Shown: positions 26,256 through 35,936 of the stretch, one piece after another | Numbering within the stretch: position 1 is the first letter of the stretch | Layout of the letters: the number at the start of each line of letters is the position of its first letter | From: Stenotrophomonas bentonitica | GTDB lineage: Bacteria; Pseudomonadota; Gammaproteobacteria; Xanthomonadales; Xanthomonadaceae | DNA length: 64,000 bases | Reading direction: 5' to 3' | NCBI RefSeq assembly: GCF_002887735.1 | Contig: NZ_PKQP01000004.1 | Span: 124,001-188,000 of the forward strand | Notes under the pieces: model-generated | Database searches by the model: none | What the model saw: only the letters and a program-made list of their open reading frames with translations | Told to the model about the DNA's origin: nothing | Translations under genes and position numbers: made by a program

Positions 26256-29087
26256 ATGGAGGCGTCACGCTGGCGGCAGTTGTCCTGCCTGCTGGATCAA
26301 TTGCTGGAACTGCCCGAACCGGCGCGTGAGCAGCGGCTTTCGCGCCTGCGTGTGGAGGATCCGGGCCTGGCCGAGGATGTGGAGCGCCTGCTCGCCCACG
26401 AGCGCGACAGCCACGAGTACCTGGCCCAGCCGTTGTGGACCGCCGCGCCGGAGGACAGCCGGGTAGGCACGCGGGTCGGGCCGTACCGGCTGCTGCGCCC
26501 GCTCGGCGAGGGCGGCATGGGCGAGGTCTGGCTGGCCGAGCGTGCCGATGGCCTGTACGAGCGCCAGGTCGCCCTGAAGCTGCTGCGCAGCGGCTATGCC
26601 GATCCCGGCCTGCGCCAGCGCTTCAGCCGCGAACGCGAGATTCTGGCGCGGCTGCAGCACCCGAACCTGGCCCATCTGCTGGATGCCGGCGTGGATCTGC
26701 AGGGGCAGCCTTACCTTGCGCTGGCCTACGTGGAAGGCGAGCCGATCACCGAGCACTGCCAGCGCCTGGCGCTCCCGCTGGAGCGGCGCCTGCAGCTGAT
26801 GCTGCAGGTCTGCGCGGTGGTCAGCCACGCGCACGCGAACCTGATCGTGCACCGCGACCTCAAGCCCTCCAACATCCTGGTCACCGCCGAGGGCGAGGTG
26901 AAACTGCTGGACTTCGGCATCGCCAAGCTGCTCGACGATGACGAGGGCAAACCGCCCGTGCATCCTCCCACCGAAGCGCGGGCGTTCACCCTGCACTACG
27001 CCGCGCCGGAACAGGTCCGCGGCGAGCCGGTCTCCACGCTGACCGATGGCTATTCCCTGGGCGTGGTGCTGTTCGAGGTGATCACCGGGCAGAAGCCCTA
27101 TCGCCTGCGCCGGCACAGCGATGCGGAATGGGAGCGCTCGATCCTGGAGGTGCAGGCCCCGCGCGCCTCGGCGGTGGTGGCGCGCGTGGCTGCCGCCGGG
27201 GGTGAGCAGGCGGTGGCGGCCAGGCGCCTGTCGCGGCGGCTGCGCGGCGACCTGGACACCATCCTGCTCAAGGCCCTGCAGAAGGAACCCGGGCAGCGCT
27301 ACGCCTCGGTGGAAGCGCTGGCCCAGGACCTGCGCCGCTTCCTCGAAGGCCGCCCGATCCATGCCCGGCCGCAGCACGTGGGTTACCGGCTGCGCAAATA
27401 CCTGGGCCGCCACCGCTGGGGCGTGGCGCTGGGCAGCATGGCGGTGCTGGCCCTGCTCGCACTGGCGCTCACCGCGCTGTGGCAGATGCAGCAGGCCCGG
27501 CGTGAAGTGGCGCGCGCCCAGGCGATGGAGGATTTCACCGTGGGCTTGTTCGACCGGGCCGCCGGCGTGCGCCACGGCAGTTTCGATCTGCGCCAGCTGC
27601 TGGCCACCGGACAGCAGCGGGGCGAGGCGGAACTGCGCGATCAGCCACTGTCGCTGGCCGAACTGGAAGGTGTGATCGGCCGCCTGCGGATCGGCATGGG
27701 CGACTACCAGCTGGCGCTGCAGACGCTCGATCACCAGCGCGCGCTGCTCGAGCAGGCCGGCGAGGTGCCACCGGCGCTGCAGCTGGAAGCGGTGACCCAG
27801 CGTGGGCGGGCCCTGCGCATGCTGGGGCGCTCGCGCGAGTGCGTGACCCACCTCACGCCGATGCAGGCATTGGCCACGCAGCAGCGTCTGCGGCTGCCGA
27901 CGGTCGTGGCCGAGTACCACACCCAGTTGGGGCGCTGCCAACAGCTGCTGGGCTACCGTGACAACGCCCGTGCCTCCTTCGAGCAGGCGCGGGTGCTGCG
28001 CCGTGATGTGCTGCGTGATACGCAGGGCACTGCGGAGAGCCTGGCCGACCTGGCCGCGCTGGACAGCGACGATGGCCGTGCGGCGGCCGCATTGGCCGGC
28101 TACCGGCAGGCGCTGCAGCTGCTGCAGGCCAAGGCCAGCGCGCGCAACCCGCAGTTGATCGCGCTGCGGCGGCACATGGGCGAGACGCTGGCCGCACAAG
28201 GCGACCTCGACGCTGCCGGGCAGGCGCTGCAATCGGCCGGCGCCGATGCGGTGGCACTTTACGGGCCGGATCACCCGGAAACCCTGTCGATCCGTCGCCT
28301 GCGCGCGCTGCTGGCGCTGCAGCGCGGTGACCTGCAGCAGGCGCAGGCCCAGTTGCAGCAGGTGCATCGCCTGACCCGGCAGGCGCTGGGTGAACAGCAT
28401 CGCGATACCGGCCTGACCTGGCATGCGCTGGGGCGGCTGGCGCTGGAGCGCGGTGACAGTGCCACCGCGATCGATGATCTGGGCCGCGCCGTGGCGATCT
28501 GGCGCCAACCCGATTGCGTCGGCCTGCTGCCGCAGGGCCTGTACGACTATGCCGCTGCCCTGGCCCAGGGCGGGCGTTGGCAGGCTGCCCTGGCCGCCCT
28601 GCATGAGGGACGGCAGTGGCAGGCCGCGCAACGCGGCGACGACGATGCGTCCGTGCAGCAGGCCGATCGGCAGATGGCGGAGATCGTCAGTGCGCAGGGT
28701 GATCCACGCCAGGCCGGCGAGCAGTTGGCGGCGCTGATGCGTCGGGTGGACCGTGCCGGGCCCTCCAGCCCGGCGCTGCAGCGCGCGTTGCAGCTGGCCT
28801 GGGGCCGCAACCTGGGCCGGATGGGCCAGACCGTGGAAGCGCGCCGCGCGCTGGCGCCCTTGCTGGTGGGCGACGCCGCCGACCTGGACAGCCGTGCCCT
28901 GCGCTGGCGCGCGCGCGCGGCGATGGCGCAGCTGGACTGCGGCACCTCCCCGGCGCGTGCGCGCGAAGCACTGGGCCAGCTTCGGCAGGAGCTGCAGGCA
29001 CAGTGGCCGCAGGGCGGGCAGTTGCTGCAGGAGGTGAACCGGCTGCGCCAGGACTGCGTGCCGGCGCAGGTCGCCGCCGGGCCCTGA
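26256..29087 (+). CDS. Transmembrane Ser/Thr protein kinase with TPR-like domain
   Basis: The 943-residue protein has a cytoplasmic Hanks-type kinase domain (about residues 76-365): GEGGMGEV loop at 84-91, the ATP-binding Lys at 108, HRDLKPSN at 199-206 and DFG at 219-221, all intact. One hydrophobic segment (about 388-409) crosses the membrane. The rest (about 415-943) is alpha-helical, with TPR-like repeats rich in Ala, Leu and Gln that should lie in the periplasm as the sensor. It follows the ECF gene by 30 bp and is the obvious partner kinase (PknS/PknT type). Confidence 0.9.
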   Translation: MEASRWRQLSCLLDQLLELPEPAREQRLSRLRVEDPGLAEDVERLLAHERDSHEYLAQPLWTAAPEDSRVGTRVGPYRLLRPLGEGGMGEVWLAERADGLYERQVALKLLRSGYADPGLRQRFSREREILARLQHPNLAHLLDAGVDLQGQPYLALAYVEGEPITEHCQRLALPLERRLQLMLQVCAVVSHAHANLIVHRDLKPSNILVTAEGEVKLLDFGIAKLLDDDEGKPPVHPPTEARAFTLHYAAPEQVRGEPVSTLTDGYSLGVVLFEVITGQKPYRLRRHSDAEWERSILEVQAPRASAVVARVAAAGGEQAVAARRLSRRLRGDLDTILLKALQKEPGQRYASVEALAQDLRRFLEGRPIHARPQHVGYRLRKYLGRHRWGVALGSMAVLALLALALTALWQMQQARREVARAQAMEDFTVGLFDRAAGVRHGSFDLRQLLATGQQRGEAELRDQPLSLAELEGVIGRLRIGMGDYQLALQTLDHQRALLEQAGEVPPALQLEAVTQRGRALRMLGRSRECVTHLTPMQALATQQRLRLPTVVAEYHTQLGRCQQLLGYRDNARASFEQARVLRRDVLRDTQGTAESLADLAALDSDDGRAAAALAGYRQALQLLQAKASARNPQLIALRRHMGETLAAQGDLDAAGQALQSAGADAVALYGPDHPETLSIRRLRALLALQRGDLQQAQAQLQQVHRLTRQALGEQHRDTGLTWHALGRLALERGDSATAIDDLGRAVAIWRQPDCVGLLPQGLYDYAAALAQGGRWQAALAALHEGRQWQAAQRGDDDASVQQADRQMAEIVSAQGDPRQAGEQLAALMRRVDRAGPSSPALQRALQLAWGRNLGRMGQTVEARRALAPLLVGDAADLDSRALRWRARAAMAQLDCGTSPARAREALGQLRQELQAQWPQGGQLLQEVNRLRQDCVPAQVAAGP

Positions 29088-29179
29088 CCGTGCTGACTGA
29101 ACGCCGCCGCGCATTCACCTCGGCGAATTAACGTCTGCGTGCCTATGATGGCCGGCCCTTCCCTGCCATCGCTGCCTGC

Positions 29180-30781
29180 ATGCAACGACGCGACTTCCTC
29201 CGCAATGCCTCCGTGGCCCTGGCCGCTTTCGGCCTGCCCGCACTGCCGGCCTGCGCCGCGCAGGGCAACCAGGTCGGCCTGCGCCGGCTGGGCCAGCCGC
29301 AGCCGTTCGATTTCGCCTCGCTCAAAGGGCAGGCCCGCGCGCTGTCCCAGGCCGCCTACCGGAGCCACAAGCGCACGTTGCCGGGCCCGGTGGAAGGGCT
29401 GGACTGGGACCAGTACCAGTCCATCCAGTACCGTCAGGACCACGCCCTGTGGGCCGACCAGCCCGGGCGTTACCAGGCCAAGTTCTTCCACCTGGGGCTG
29501 TACTTCCATTCCCCGGTGCGGATGTTCGACGTGACCGACGGCAAGGCGCAGGAACTGGCCTATGACGGCGCCGCCTTCGATTACGGCAAGAGCGGCCTGA
29601 AGGGCAGCCACCTGCCGGCCGACCTGGGCTTTGCCGGCTTCCGCCTCAATACCCGCAAGGACACCGACCGCGACTTCGCCGCGTTCCTCGGTGCCAGCTA
29701 TTTCCGCGCGGTCGGCAAGGAGGGCCAGTACGGCCAATCCGCGCGCGGCCTGGCGATCGACACCGGCATGGGCAAGCCCGAGGAATTCCCGGATTTCATC
29801 GCCTACTACCTGGAGCAACCGGCAGCGGACTCGAACACGCTGGTGGTCTATGCCCTGCTGGATTCACCCAGCACCACCGGCGCCTACCGCTTTGCGATCA
29901 CCAACGGCGATGTGCTGTTGATGGACATCGACTGCGCGCTGTACCCCCGCAAGGCGATCGAACGCCTGGGCATCGCCCCGTGCACCAGCATGTACCAGGT
30001 CGGCGAGAACGACCGCCGCATGGCCTGGGACTGGCGCCCGGAGATCCACGATACCGATGGCCTGTCGATGTGGACCGGCGCCGGCGAATGGATCTGGCGC
30101 CCGCTGTGCAACCCGTACAACCTGCGCTTCAACATGTTCGTGGACAACAACCCGCGCGGCTTCGGCCTGCTCCAGCGCGACCGCAACTTCGACCATTACC
30201 AGGACGACGGCGTCTTCTACGAGAAGCGTCCGTGCCTGTGGGTCGAACCGAAGGGGCAATGGGGCAAGGGCTCGGTGCAGCTGGTTGAAATCCCGACCGT
30301 GGATGAGACCTTCGACAACATCGTGGCGTTCTGGAATCCCGAGGCCAAGCCGCAGCCGGGCCAGGAGCTGCTGCTCGGCTACCGCCTGTACTGGGGCGCG
30401 GAGCCGCCGGCGCGCCCGCCGCTGGCGCACTGCGTGGCCACCCGTACCGGCCTGGGTGGGGTGATCGGCAAGAAGCGCGAGTACTTCTCGTGGCGCTTTG
30501 CGGTCGATTTCGAAGGTGGCGAACTGGCCGCGATGATCGACAAGGGCGAAGTCGAGGCCGTCGTGCAGGTCAGCCGTGGCCGCACCGAGATCGTTTCGGC
30601 GCGCCCGCTGCGCGAGATCAAGGGCTACCGTGCGATGTTTGACGTGGTGCCGCCGGATGACTCGACCGAGCAGATCGACATCCGCCTGTACCTGCGCAGT
30701 GGCGGGAAAACGTTGACCGAAACCTGGCTCTATCAGTACAGCCCGCCGCCGAAGGGCGCGGCGGAGCGCACGTTGTACTGA
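29180..30781 (+). CDS. opgD: Glucans biosynthesis protein D
   Basis: The 533-residue protein is the periplasmic OpgD/MdoD protein of osmoregulated glucan synthesis. A twin-arginine leader (QRRDFLRNASVALAAF) separates it from Sec-exported OpgG. Family regions include FHLGLYFHSPV, ASYFRAVGKEGQYGQSARGL, and the late RPLCNPYNLRFNMFVDNNP. A TATGAT -10-like hexamer is at 29144-29149. The gene stands alone between the kinase gene and tdk; opgH is not in the window. Confidence 0.93.
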   Translation: MQRRDFLRNASVALAAFGLPALPACAAQGNQVGLRRLGQPQPFDFASLKGQARALSQAAYRSHKRTLPGPVEGLDWDQYQSIQYRQDHALWADQPGRYQAKFFHLGLYFHSPVRMFDVTDGKAQELAYDGAAFDYGKSGLKGSHLPADLGFAGFRLNTRKDTDRDFAAFLGASYFRAVGKEGQYGQSARGLAIDTGMGKPEEFPDFIAYYLEQPAADSNTLVVYALLDSPSTTGAYRFAITNGDVLLMDIDCALYPRKAIERLGIAPCTSMYQVGENDRRMAWDWRPEIHDTDGLSMWTGAGEWIWRPLCNPYNLRFNMFVDNNPRGFGLLQRDRNFDHYQDDGVFYEKRPCLWVEPKGQWGKGSVQLVEIPTVDETFDNIVAFWNPEAKPQPGQELLLGYRLYWGAEPPARPPLAHCVATRTGLGGVIGKKREYFSWRFAVDFEGGELAAMIDKGEVEAVVQVSRGRTEIVSARPLREIKGYRAMFDVVPPDDSTEQIDIRLYLRSGGKTLTETWLYQYSPPPKGAAERTLY

Positions 30782-30812
30782 GGCGCCTGGGTGAGGCTGA
30801 CGGGGAGGCGGG

Positions 30813-31424
30813 TCAACCGGCCTGCAACGGGTCGATACGGCCTTCACCGCGCATGATCTTCTTGAACTCTGCGCGGCTTACCGACACATAGCGCTCGTTG
30901 CCGCCGATCTCCACCTGCGGCCCGTCCTGCACCGCGTGGCCGTGCTCGTCCACGCGCACGGTCATCGTGGCTTTCTTGCCGCTGTGGCAGATCGTCTTGA
31001 TCTCCTGCATCTCATCGGCCCAGGCCAGCAGGTACTGGCTGCCTTCGAACAGCTCACCGCGGAAATCGGTGCGCAGGCCGTAGCAGAGCACCGGGATGCG
31101 CATCTGGTCGACCACCTCGCTGAGCTGCCACACTTGGCTGCGGCTCAGGAACTGCGCCTCATCCACCAGGACGCAGCCCAGCGGGCCGTGCGTGCCGATG
31201 TCCTCGGCGATCAGCTGCTGCAGGTCGGTGTCGGGGTGGAACGCGATCCCGTCCGCCTTCAGGCCGATCCGCGAGGCGACCACGCCGTGCCCGGCGCGAT
31301 CATCCAGCCGCGGGGTCAGGATGGCCACGCGCATGCCCCGCTCGCGGTAGTTGTGCGCCGACTGCAGCAGGGTCGTGGTCTTGCCGGCGTTCATCGCCGA
31401 ATAATAGAAATAGAGCTTGGCCAT
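30813..31424 (-). CDS. tdk: Thymidine kinase
   Basis: The 203-residue protein is a type II thymidine kinase, which phosphorylates thymidine for salvage. The P-loop is [13 protein letters not shown], with [13 protein letters not shown] carrying the catalytic Glu and the lasso region [16 protein letters not shown] at the end. Most of the zinc-binding cysteines of the E. coli type are absent (only ICHSG remains), as in other zinc-free members. It faces opgD. Confidence 0.95.
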   Translation of the reverse strand: MAKLYFYYSAMNAGKTTTLLQSAHNYRERGMRVAILTPRLDDRAGHGVVASRIGLKADGIAFHPDTDLQQLIAEDIGTHGPLGCVLVDEAQFLSRSQVWQLSEVVDQMRIPVLCYGLRTDFRGELFEGSQYLLAWADEMQEIKTICHSGKKATMTVRVDEHGHAVQDGPQVEIGGNERYVSVSRAEFKKIMRGEGRIDPLQAG

Positions 31425-31471
31425 GCCGGGATTTTATCCGTTCGGCGGCCCCGGCATGGCGCCGGATCGGT

Positions 31472-32197
31472 TCAGTCCCGCAAGCCCGGTACCGTGGTCG
31501 GCATGCCGACCTCCACGCTCCCGGTGCCGATGGCACGCCCGGCCGCCTCCAGCTGCCGCGCCTGCCATTGCCAGTACTGGGCCGGCTGCCAGTATTCGTC
31601 CCGATAGAACACGTCCGGCTCCACGTAGCGCTGGCCGCGATCATCGCGGACCAGCATGCGCATGCCGCCGACCGAGCCGGTACGGCTGCCGGTGACCTCA
31701 CTCAGCCCGCGCCGGAGTTCACGCTCCAACCGGGGCTGGGCCACGGTGTCGCCGAACTCGGCGTACAGGGCCTGGCCTTCCTGCACCGCGCGGGTCTGCT
31801 CGTCCGGGGTCAGCGCAGCCCAGTAGCGCTCACGCAGCACCAGCAGGAACTCGGTCCCGCGCTCGGCGGCCAGGTCCATCCAGGCATAGGCCAGCGCCCG
31901 GTCCTGCCCGCCGCCCTGGCCGTTCCACCACATCTCGGCCAGCGCGGCCTGGGACAGTTTGTCGGCATGGCGGGCGCCGAGGCGGTAGAAACGCCGCGCT
32001 TCCTCGAGGCGGCCGCGCGCCTGGGCCTCCTTGCCGAGCTTGCGGTAACGCAGGTCGGGGTGCCGGTTCAGGAAGGCGTCGGTGTCCTGTGCATCCTGGG
32101 CACGCAGGTCCGGCTGGCTCGACTGCCCCCAGGCGGGCAGGGCCGCGAGGGCCGCGACCAACATCCACACCCCGCGTCCTTTCCTGCTCATTGCCAT
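31472..32197 (-). CDS. Secreted Sel1-like repeat protein
   Basis: The 241-residue protein has a signal peptide (about residues 1-24, ending AWGQ) and one or two Sel1/TPR-like helical repeats around EEARRFYRLGARHADKLSQA and GQDRALAYAWMDLAAERG. The C-terminal part (FYRDEYWQPAQYWQWQ) is rich in aromatic residues. I do not recognise a specific family. It diverges from rep; the alternative ATG at 32191 would shorten the leader by two residues. Confidence 0.7.
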   Translation of the reverse strand: MAMSRKGRGVWMLVAALAALPAWGQSSQPDLRAQDAQDTDAFLNRHPDLRYRKLGKEAQARGRLEEARRFYRLGARHADKLSQAALAEMWWNGQGGGQDRALAYAWMDLAAERGTEFLLVLRERYWAALTPDEQTRAVQEGQALYAEFGDTVAQPRLERELRRGLSEVTGSRTGSVGGMRMLVRDDRGQRYVEPDVFYRDEYWQPAQYWQWQARQLEAAGRAIGTGSVEVGMPTTVPGLRD

Positions 32198-32322
32198 GCG
32201 TCGCGTCCTCTGCGTCGATCAGGACAATGGATACCCCACCCCCGTGAAGGCGTCAATCCGGGCGGTGGCGCGTCGATGCGGGCCGACCAAGGCCGGTACA
32301 ATGCCCCTCCCCTGGAGATGGC

Positions 32323-34299
32323 ATGCACGGTCTCAATCCTCCCCAACACGCGGCAGTGATGCATTGCGAAGGTCCTCTGCTGGTGCTCGCCGGCGCGGGC
32401 AGCGGCAAGACGCGCGTGATCGTGGAGAAGATCGGCCAGCTGATCGCCAGCAAGCGCTACCCGGCGCGGCGGATCGCGGCGATCACCTTCACCAACAAGT
32501 CGGCCAAGGAAATGCGCGAGCGCGTGGCCAAGCGCCTGCGCGGTGACGATGCCGATGAAGTGACGATCTGTACCTTCCACGCGCTGGGGCTGAAGTTCCT
32601 GCAGATCGAACACGCTGCGGTGGGGCTCAAGCGCGGGTTCTCCATCTTCGATGCCGACGATTCGACCGCGCAGGTCAAGGACCTGATGTACGGGGCCAAG
32701 CCGGACGACATCGAGGACGTGAAGAACCTGATCTCGCGCGCCAAGAACGCCGGCCTCTCACCCGAGCAGGCGATGGCCGCGGCGCGCAGCACGCGCGAGA
32801 AGGAAGCGGCCAGCGTCTATGAGCGCTACCAGCTGCGTTTGACGGCCTTCAACGCGGTCGATTTCGATGATCTGATCCGCCTGCCGGTGCAGGTGCTGGA
32901 AGAAAACCCGGAGATCGCACTGGCCTGGCGCGAGCGCATCGGCTACCTGCTGGTGGACGAATGCCAGGACACCAACGATGCCCAGTACCGGCTGCTCAAG
33001 CAGCTGGCCGGCAGCAAGGGCAACTTCACCTGCGTGGGCGATGACGATCAGTCGATCTACGCCTGGCGCGGCGCGAACCCGGAAAACCTGCAGCAGATGG
33101 CGCGCGACTACCCGGCGCTGGAAATCATCAAGCTGGAGCAGAACTACCGCTGTTCCAACCGCGTGCTGCGCGCGGCCAACGCACTGATCGCCAACAACCC
33201 GCACGAACACCTGAAGAAGCTGTGGAGCGACCAGGCCGACGGCGAGCGCATCCGCGTGTGGGAGTGCCGCAACAGCGAGCATGAAGCGGAAAAGGTGGCC
33301 GCGGAGATTTCGTTCCTGGCTACGTCCAGGAAGATTCCGTGGAGCGATTTCTGCATCCTGTTCCGCGGCAACTTCCAGTCGCGGCCGCTGGAAAAAGCGC
33401 TGCAGCTGGTGCGCGCGCCGTACCACATCACCGGCGGCACCGCGTTCCTGGAGCGCCAGGAGGTCAAGGACACGCTGTCGTGGCTGCGCCTGCTGGTGAA
33501 CCCGGACGACGATACGGCGTTCATGCGTGCGGTGCAGTCGCCCAAGCGCGAAGTGGGGGCCGGCACCCTGGCCAAGCTGGCCGAGCTGGCCTCGGAAAAG
33601 GATCTGCCGATGGCGCATGCCGCCGAAGCGATCGGTGCGCTCTCGCAGTTGCCGCCGCGCGCGGCCAATGGCCTGAGCCGCTTCACCGACATCCTGCGCG
33701 ACCTGCGTGCGGAGATGCCCAAGCTCAGCTCCGGCGACCTGGTGCGCAAGCTGGTGAAGGAATCCGGGCTGGTCTCGGATCTGCGTAGTTCGTGCAAAGA
33801 AGAATCGGTGTACCAGCGTCGCCTCGGCAACCTGGAAGAACTGGCGCAGTGGTTCGAGGGCGGCCCCCGCGGAGCCTCCACCGCCGATCTGGCCGCGCAG
33901 CTGGCACTGCTCTCGCGCAACGACAAGGACGACGGTGGCAACCAGGTGCGGATGATGACCCTGCACGCCTCCAAGGGCCTGGAATTCCCGTACGTGTTCA
34001 TCATCGGCTGCGAGGACGGCGTCCTGCCGCACCAGGTCAGCCTGGACGAAGGCAACCTGCAGGAAGAGCGACGCCTGCTGTACGTGGGCATCACCCGCGC
34101 CAAGGTGCAGCTGTGGATGAGCTACAGCAAGCTCACCCGCAAATTCGGCGAGCACGTGCGGCTCAAGCCCAGCCGGTTCTTCGATGAGATCCCGGCCGAG
34201 GAAATGCAGCGCGATGGCGCCGATCCCGTCGCCGACGCCGCGCGCAAGAAAGAGCGCGCCAACGCAGGCCTGGCCGCGATCCAGGCCCTCTTCGACTGA
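32323..34299 (+). CDS. rep: ATP-dependent DNA helicase Rep
   Basis: The 658-residue protein is a superfamily 1A 3'-5' helicase of the Rep group, which helps forks move through protein barriers and restart. Motifs are intact: VLAGAGSGKTRV (I), TFTNKSAKEMRER (Ia), LLVDECQDTN (II), GDDDQSIYAWRGA (III), LEQNYRCSNR (IV), LHASKGLEFPYVF (V) and YVGITRAK (VI). The start has GGAG six bases upstream, and TACAAT at 32297-32302 is a likely -10 element. Rep rather than UvrD is supported by its length and N-terminus MHGLNPPQHAAV. Confidence 0.93.
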   Translation: MHGLNPPQHAAVMHCEGPLLVLAGAGSGKTRVIVEKIGQLIASKRYPARRIAAITFTNKSAKEMRERVAKRLRGDDADEVTICTFHALGLKFLQIEHAAVGLKRGFSIFDADDSTAQVKDLMYGAKPDDIEDVKNLISRAKNAGLSPEQAMAAARSTREKEAASVYERYQLRLTAFNAVDFDDLIRLPVQVLEENPEIALAWRERIGYLLVDECQDTNDAQYRLLKQLAGSKGNFTCVGDDDQSIYAWRGANPENLQQMARDYPALEIIKLEQNYRCSNRVLRAANALIANNPHEHLKKLWSDQADGERIRVWECRNSEHEAEKVAAEISFLATSRKIPWSDFCILFRGNFQSRPLEKALQLVRAPYHITGGTAFLERQEVKDTLSWLRLLVNPDDDTAFMRAVQSPKREVGAGTLAKLAELASEKDLPMAHAAEAIGALSQLPPRAANGLSRFTDILRDLRAEMPKLSSGDLVRKLVKESGLVSDLRSSCKEESVYQRRLGNLEELAQWFEGGPRGASTADLAAQLALLSRNDKDDGGNQVRMMTLHASKGLEFPYVFIIGCEDGVLPHQVSLDEGNLQEERRLLYVGITRAKVQLWMSYSKLTRKFGEHVRLKPSRFFDEIPAEEMQRDGADPVADAARKKERANAGLAAIQALFD

Positions 34300-34311
34300 C
34301 CCACCGCCGGG

Positions 34312-34399
34312 GGTAGAGCCGACCGTTGGTCGGCTGCCCAAAGCGCGTCGGTTGCCGTATCCCGGCTCGAAGCGCAGCCGACCAACGGTCGGCTCTACC
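34312..34399. repeat. Inverted pair of SMAG (GTAG) repeats
   Basis: A forward unit at 34312-34338 and a reverse unit at 34374-34399 follow the rep stop. They can pair with each other to form one long hairpin after rep. Confidence 0.85.
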
Positions 34400-34452
34400 G
34401 TGTTCGCGGCGCGCATTGCACAATCGAGGTATCACCTTTCACCGGTACCCGC

Positions 34453-34983
34453 ATGTCCGCCGTGATCCAGACCGACCGTTTGCACCTGCGCCTGATCGAT
34501 CCTGACCACGATGCCGCCGACATGCTGGCCCTGCTCAACGAGCCGGGCTTCATCCGCAACATCGCCGACCGCGGCGTACGCACCCTGGCGCAGGCGCGCG
34601 ACTACACCGCCGAGCGCGTGCTGGGCAGCTACACGCTCAACGGCTTTGGCATGTACGCCATCGTCCGCCGCGAAGACGGCGCATGGTTGGGCAATGCCGG
34701 CCTGGTCCGGCGCGCCGGGCTGCCGGCCCCGGATATCGGCTATGCACTGCTCTCGCAGTACGAAGGCCACGGCTACGCGTTCGAGGCCGCGCGCGGGGTG
34801 ATGCACTACGCGCGCGATGTGCTCGGTCACACCGATCTGTACGGCATCGTGTCCCCGGACAACGTGCGCTCGGCCGCGCTGCTGCGCAAGCTGGGCATGG
34901 AGGATCGTGGCGACCTGCTGCTGCCGCCGCCACACGAGGAGGTGGTGCTGCTGTTCGCCACCCCCGGCGCACCGGCGCCCTGA
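34453..34983 (+). CDS. GNAT acetyltransferase (RimJ/RimL-like)
   Basis: The 176-residue protein is a GCN5-related acetyltransferase of the RimJ/RimL subgroup. It opens with TDRLHLRLIDPDHDAADMLA, carries the IGYALLSQYEGHGYAFEAARG strand and loop for acetyl-CoA, and ends the fold with SPDNVRSAALLRKLGM. The acceptor is unknown: related enzymes modify ribosomal proteins, antibiotics or small molecules. Confidence 0.88.
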   Translation: MSAVIQTDRLHLRLIDPDHDAADMLALLNEPGFIRNIADRGVRTLAQARDYTAERVLGSYTLNGFGMYAIVRREDGAWLGNAGLVRRAGLPAPDIGYALLSQYEGHGYAFEAARGVMHYARDVLGHTDLYGIVSPDNVRSAALLRKLGMEDRGDLLLPPPHEEVVLLFATPGAPAP

Positions 34984-35017
34984 CACCGGCGACGGGCACG
35001 CGCCACGCACACCCACC

Positions 35018-35156
35018 GGTAGAGCCGACCGTTGGTCGGCTGCCCGTCACCAGCGAATCAATCAGCGACACAGGTAGAGCCGACCGTTGGCCGGCTGCCC
35101 GTCACCAGCGAATCAATCAGCGACACAGGTAGAGCTGACCGTTGGTCGGCTGCCCC
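35018..35156. repeat. Tandem array of SMAG repeats with shared spacer
   Basis: A 55-bp unit (SMAG palindrome plus a 27-bp spacer, GTCACCAGCGAATCAATCAG...) is repeated head to tail at 35018-35072 and 35073-35127, followed by a third SMAG copy at 35128-35156 without spacer. The spacers are identical; copies two and three each carry one base change in the palindrome (GGCC and GAGCTGA). The array fills the gap between two convergent genes. Confidence 0.92.
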
Positions 35157-35825
35157 TCACCCGCCCAATTGCGCGCGCAATTCCGCCAGCTGCTCCTGCA
35201 GCTCGGCCACCGTGGCCTCCAGCTGCTGCACGCGCGCTTCCAGCGCCGGGCTGCCGCCACCACCGCCGCCGCTCGACGAAGACCCCTTGTAGCTCTCCGC
35301 CAGGGCCTGCACATCCACTGGGCCACCCAGCAGGTGCATGTAGCGGTCTTCGCGCTGGCCGCTGGTGCGCGGCAGTTGTACGGCCAGCCCGCGCTGGATC
35401 ATGCGCTCGATGTGGTGGCGCAGCTCCTCCGCGTCCTGGAACTGGAACAGCCGCTCGCTGCGGGTCAGCAGCTCGTTCACCGTCTGCGGGCCGCGCAGCA
35501 GCAACAGGCCCACGATGGCCAGCTGTTGCCGGGTCAGGTCCAGCGCACTGCCGGCGCGATGCTCGTAGCGCTCGGCGCGCGAGGAAAACTGCTGGCGGGC
35601 CAGGCCCATGCTTTCCAGCTGGCGCAGCGCGTGGTGCACATCACCGGCGGACAGGGCCATCACCGGCTCGCGCGCGGTCTTCTGGTTGGCCGCCACCTGC
35701 GCGGCGTTGACCGTGAGCGGGTAGGCGTCCGGGGTGGTCGCCTCCTTCTCGATCAGGCAGCCCAACGCGCGGGCCTGGGCCGCGCTGAGCACGGGCAGGG
35801 CAGGGGTCTGGGTGTCGTCGGTCAT
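35157..35825 (-). CDS. yceH: YceH family (DUF480) protein
   Basis: The 222-residue protein has two winged-helix-like DUF480 domains: [20 protein letters not shown] with [15 protein letters not shown], and [21 protein letters not shown] with [20 protein letters not shown] Ser/Gly-rich linker leads to a C-terminal coiled coil ([18 protein letters not shown]). The family is conserved in proteobacteria but its function is not settled. Confidence 0.9.
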   Translation of the reverse strand: MTDDTQTPALPVLSAAQARALGCLIEKEATTPDAYPLTVNAAQVAANQKTAREPVMALSAGDVHHALRQLESMGLARQQFSSRAERYEHRAGSALDLTRQQLAIVGLLLLRGPQTVNELLTRSERLFQFQDAEELRHHIERMIQRGLAVQLPRTSGQREDRYMHLLGGPVDVQALAESYKGSSSSGGGGGGSPALEARVQQLEATVAELQEQLAELRAQLGG

Positions 35826-35936
35826 GGGGCGCTCCGGGGTGTTTCAGGGGCGTGCAGCATAGCCGAGCCCTGCCTTGCGCATGAATGCCGCCGGACAAGC
35901 CGGTAAACTGGCGCGAATCTGTTGCCGGTGAATGCC

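Noticed and set aside
26265-29114. 949-codon minus-strand frame opposite the Ser/Thr kinase
   Set aside because: The plus strand encodes an intact kinase with all motifs; the antisense product has no domain.
35018-35156. Possible CRISPR array
   Set aside because: The repeated element is the known SMAG palindrome and the spacers are identical, not unique. No cas genes are present.
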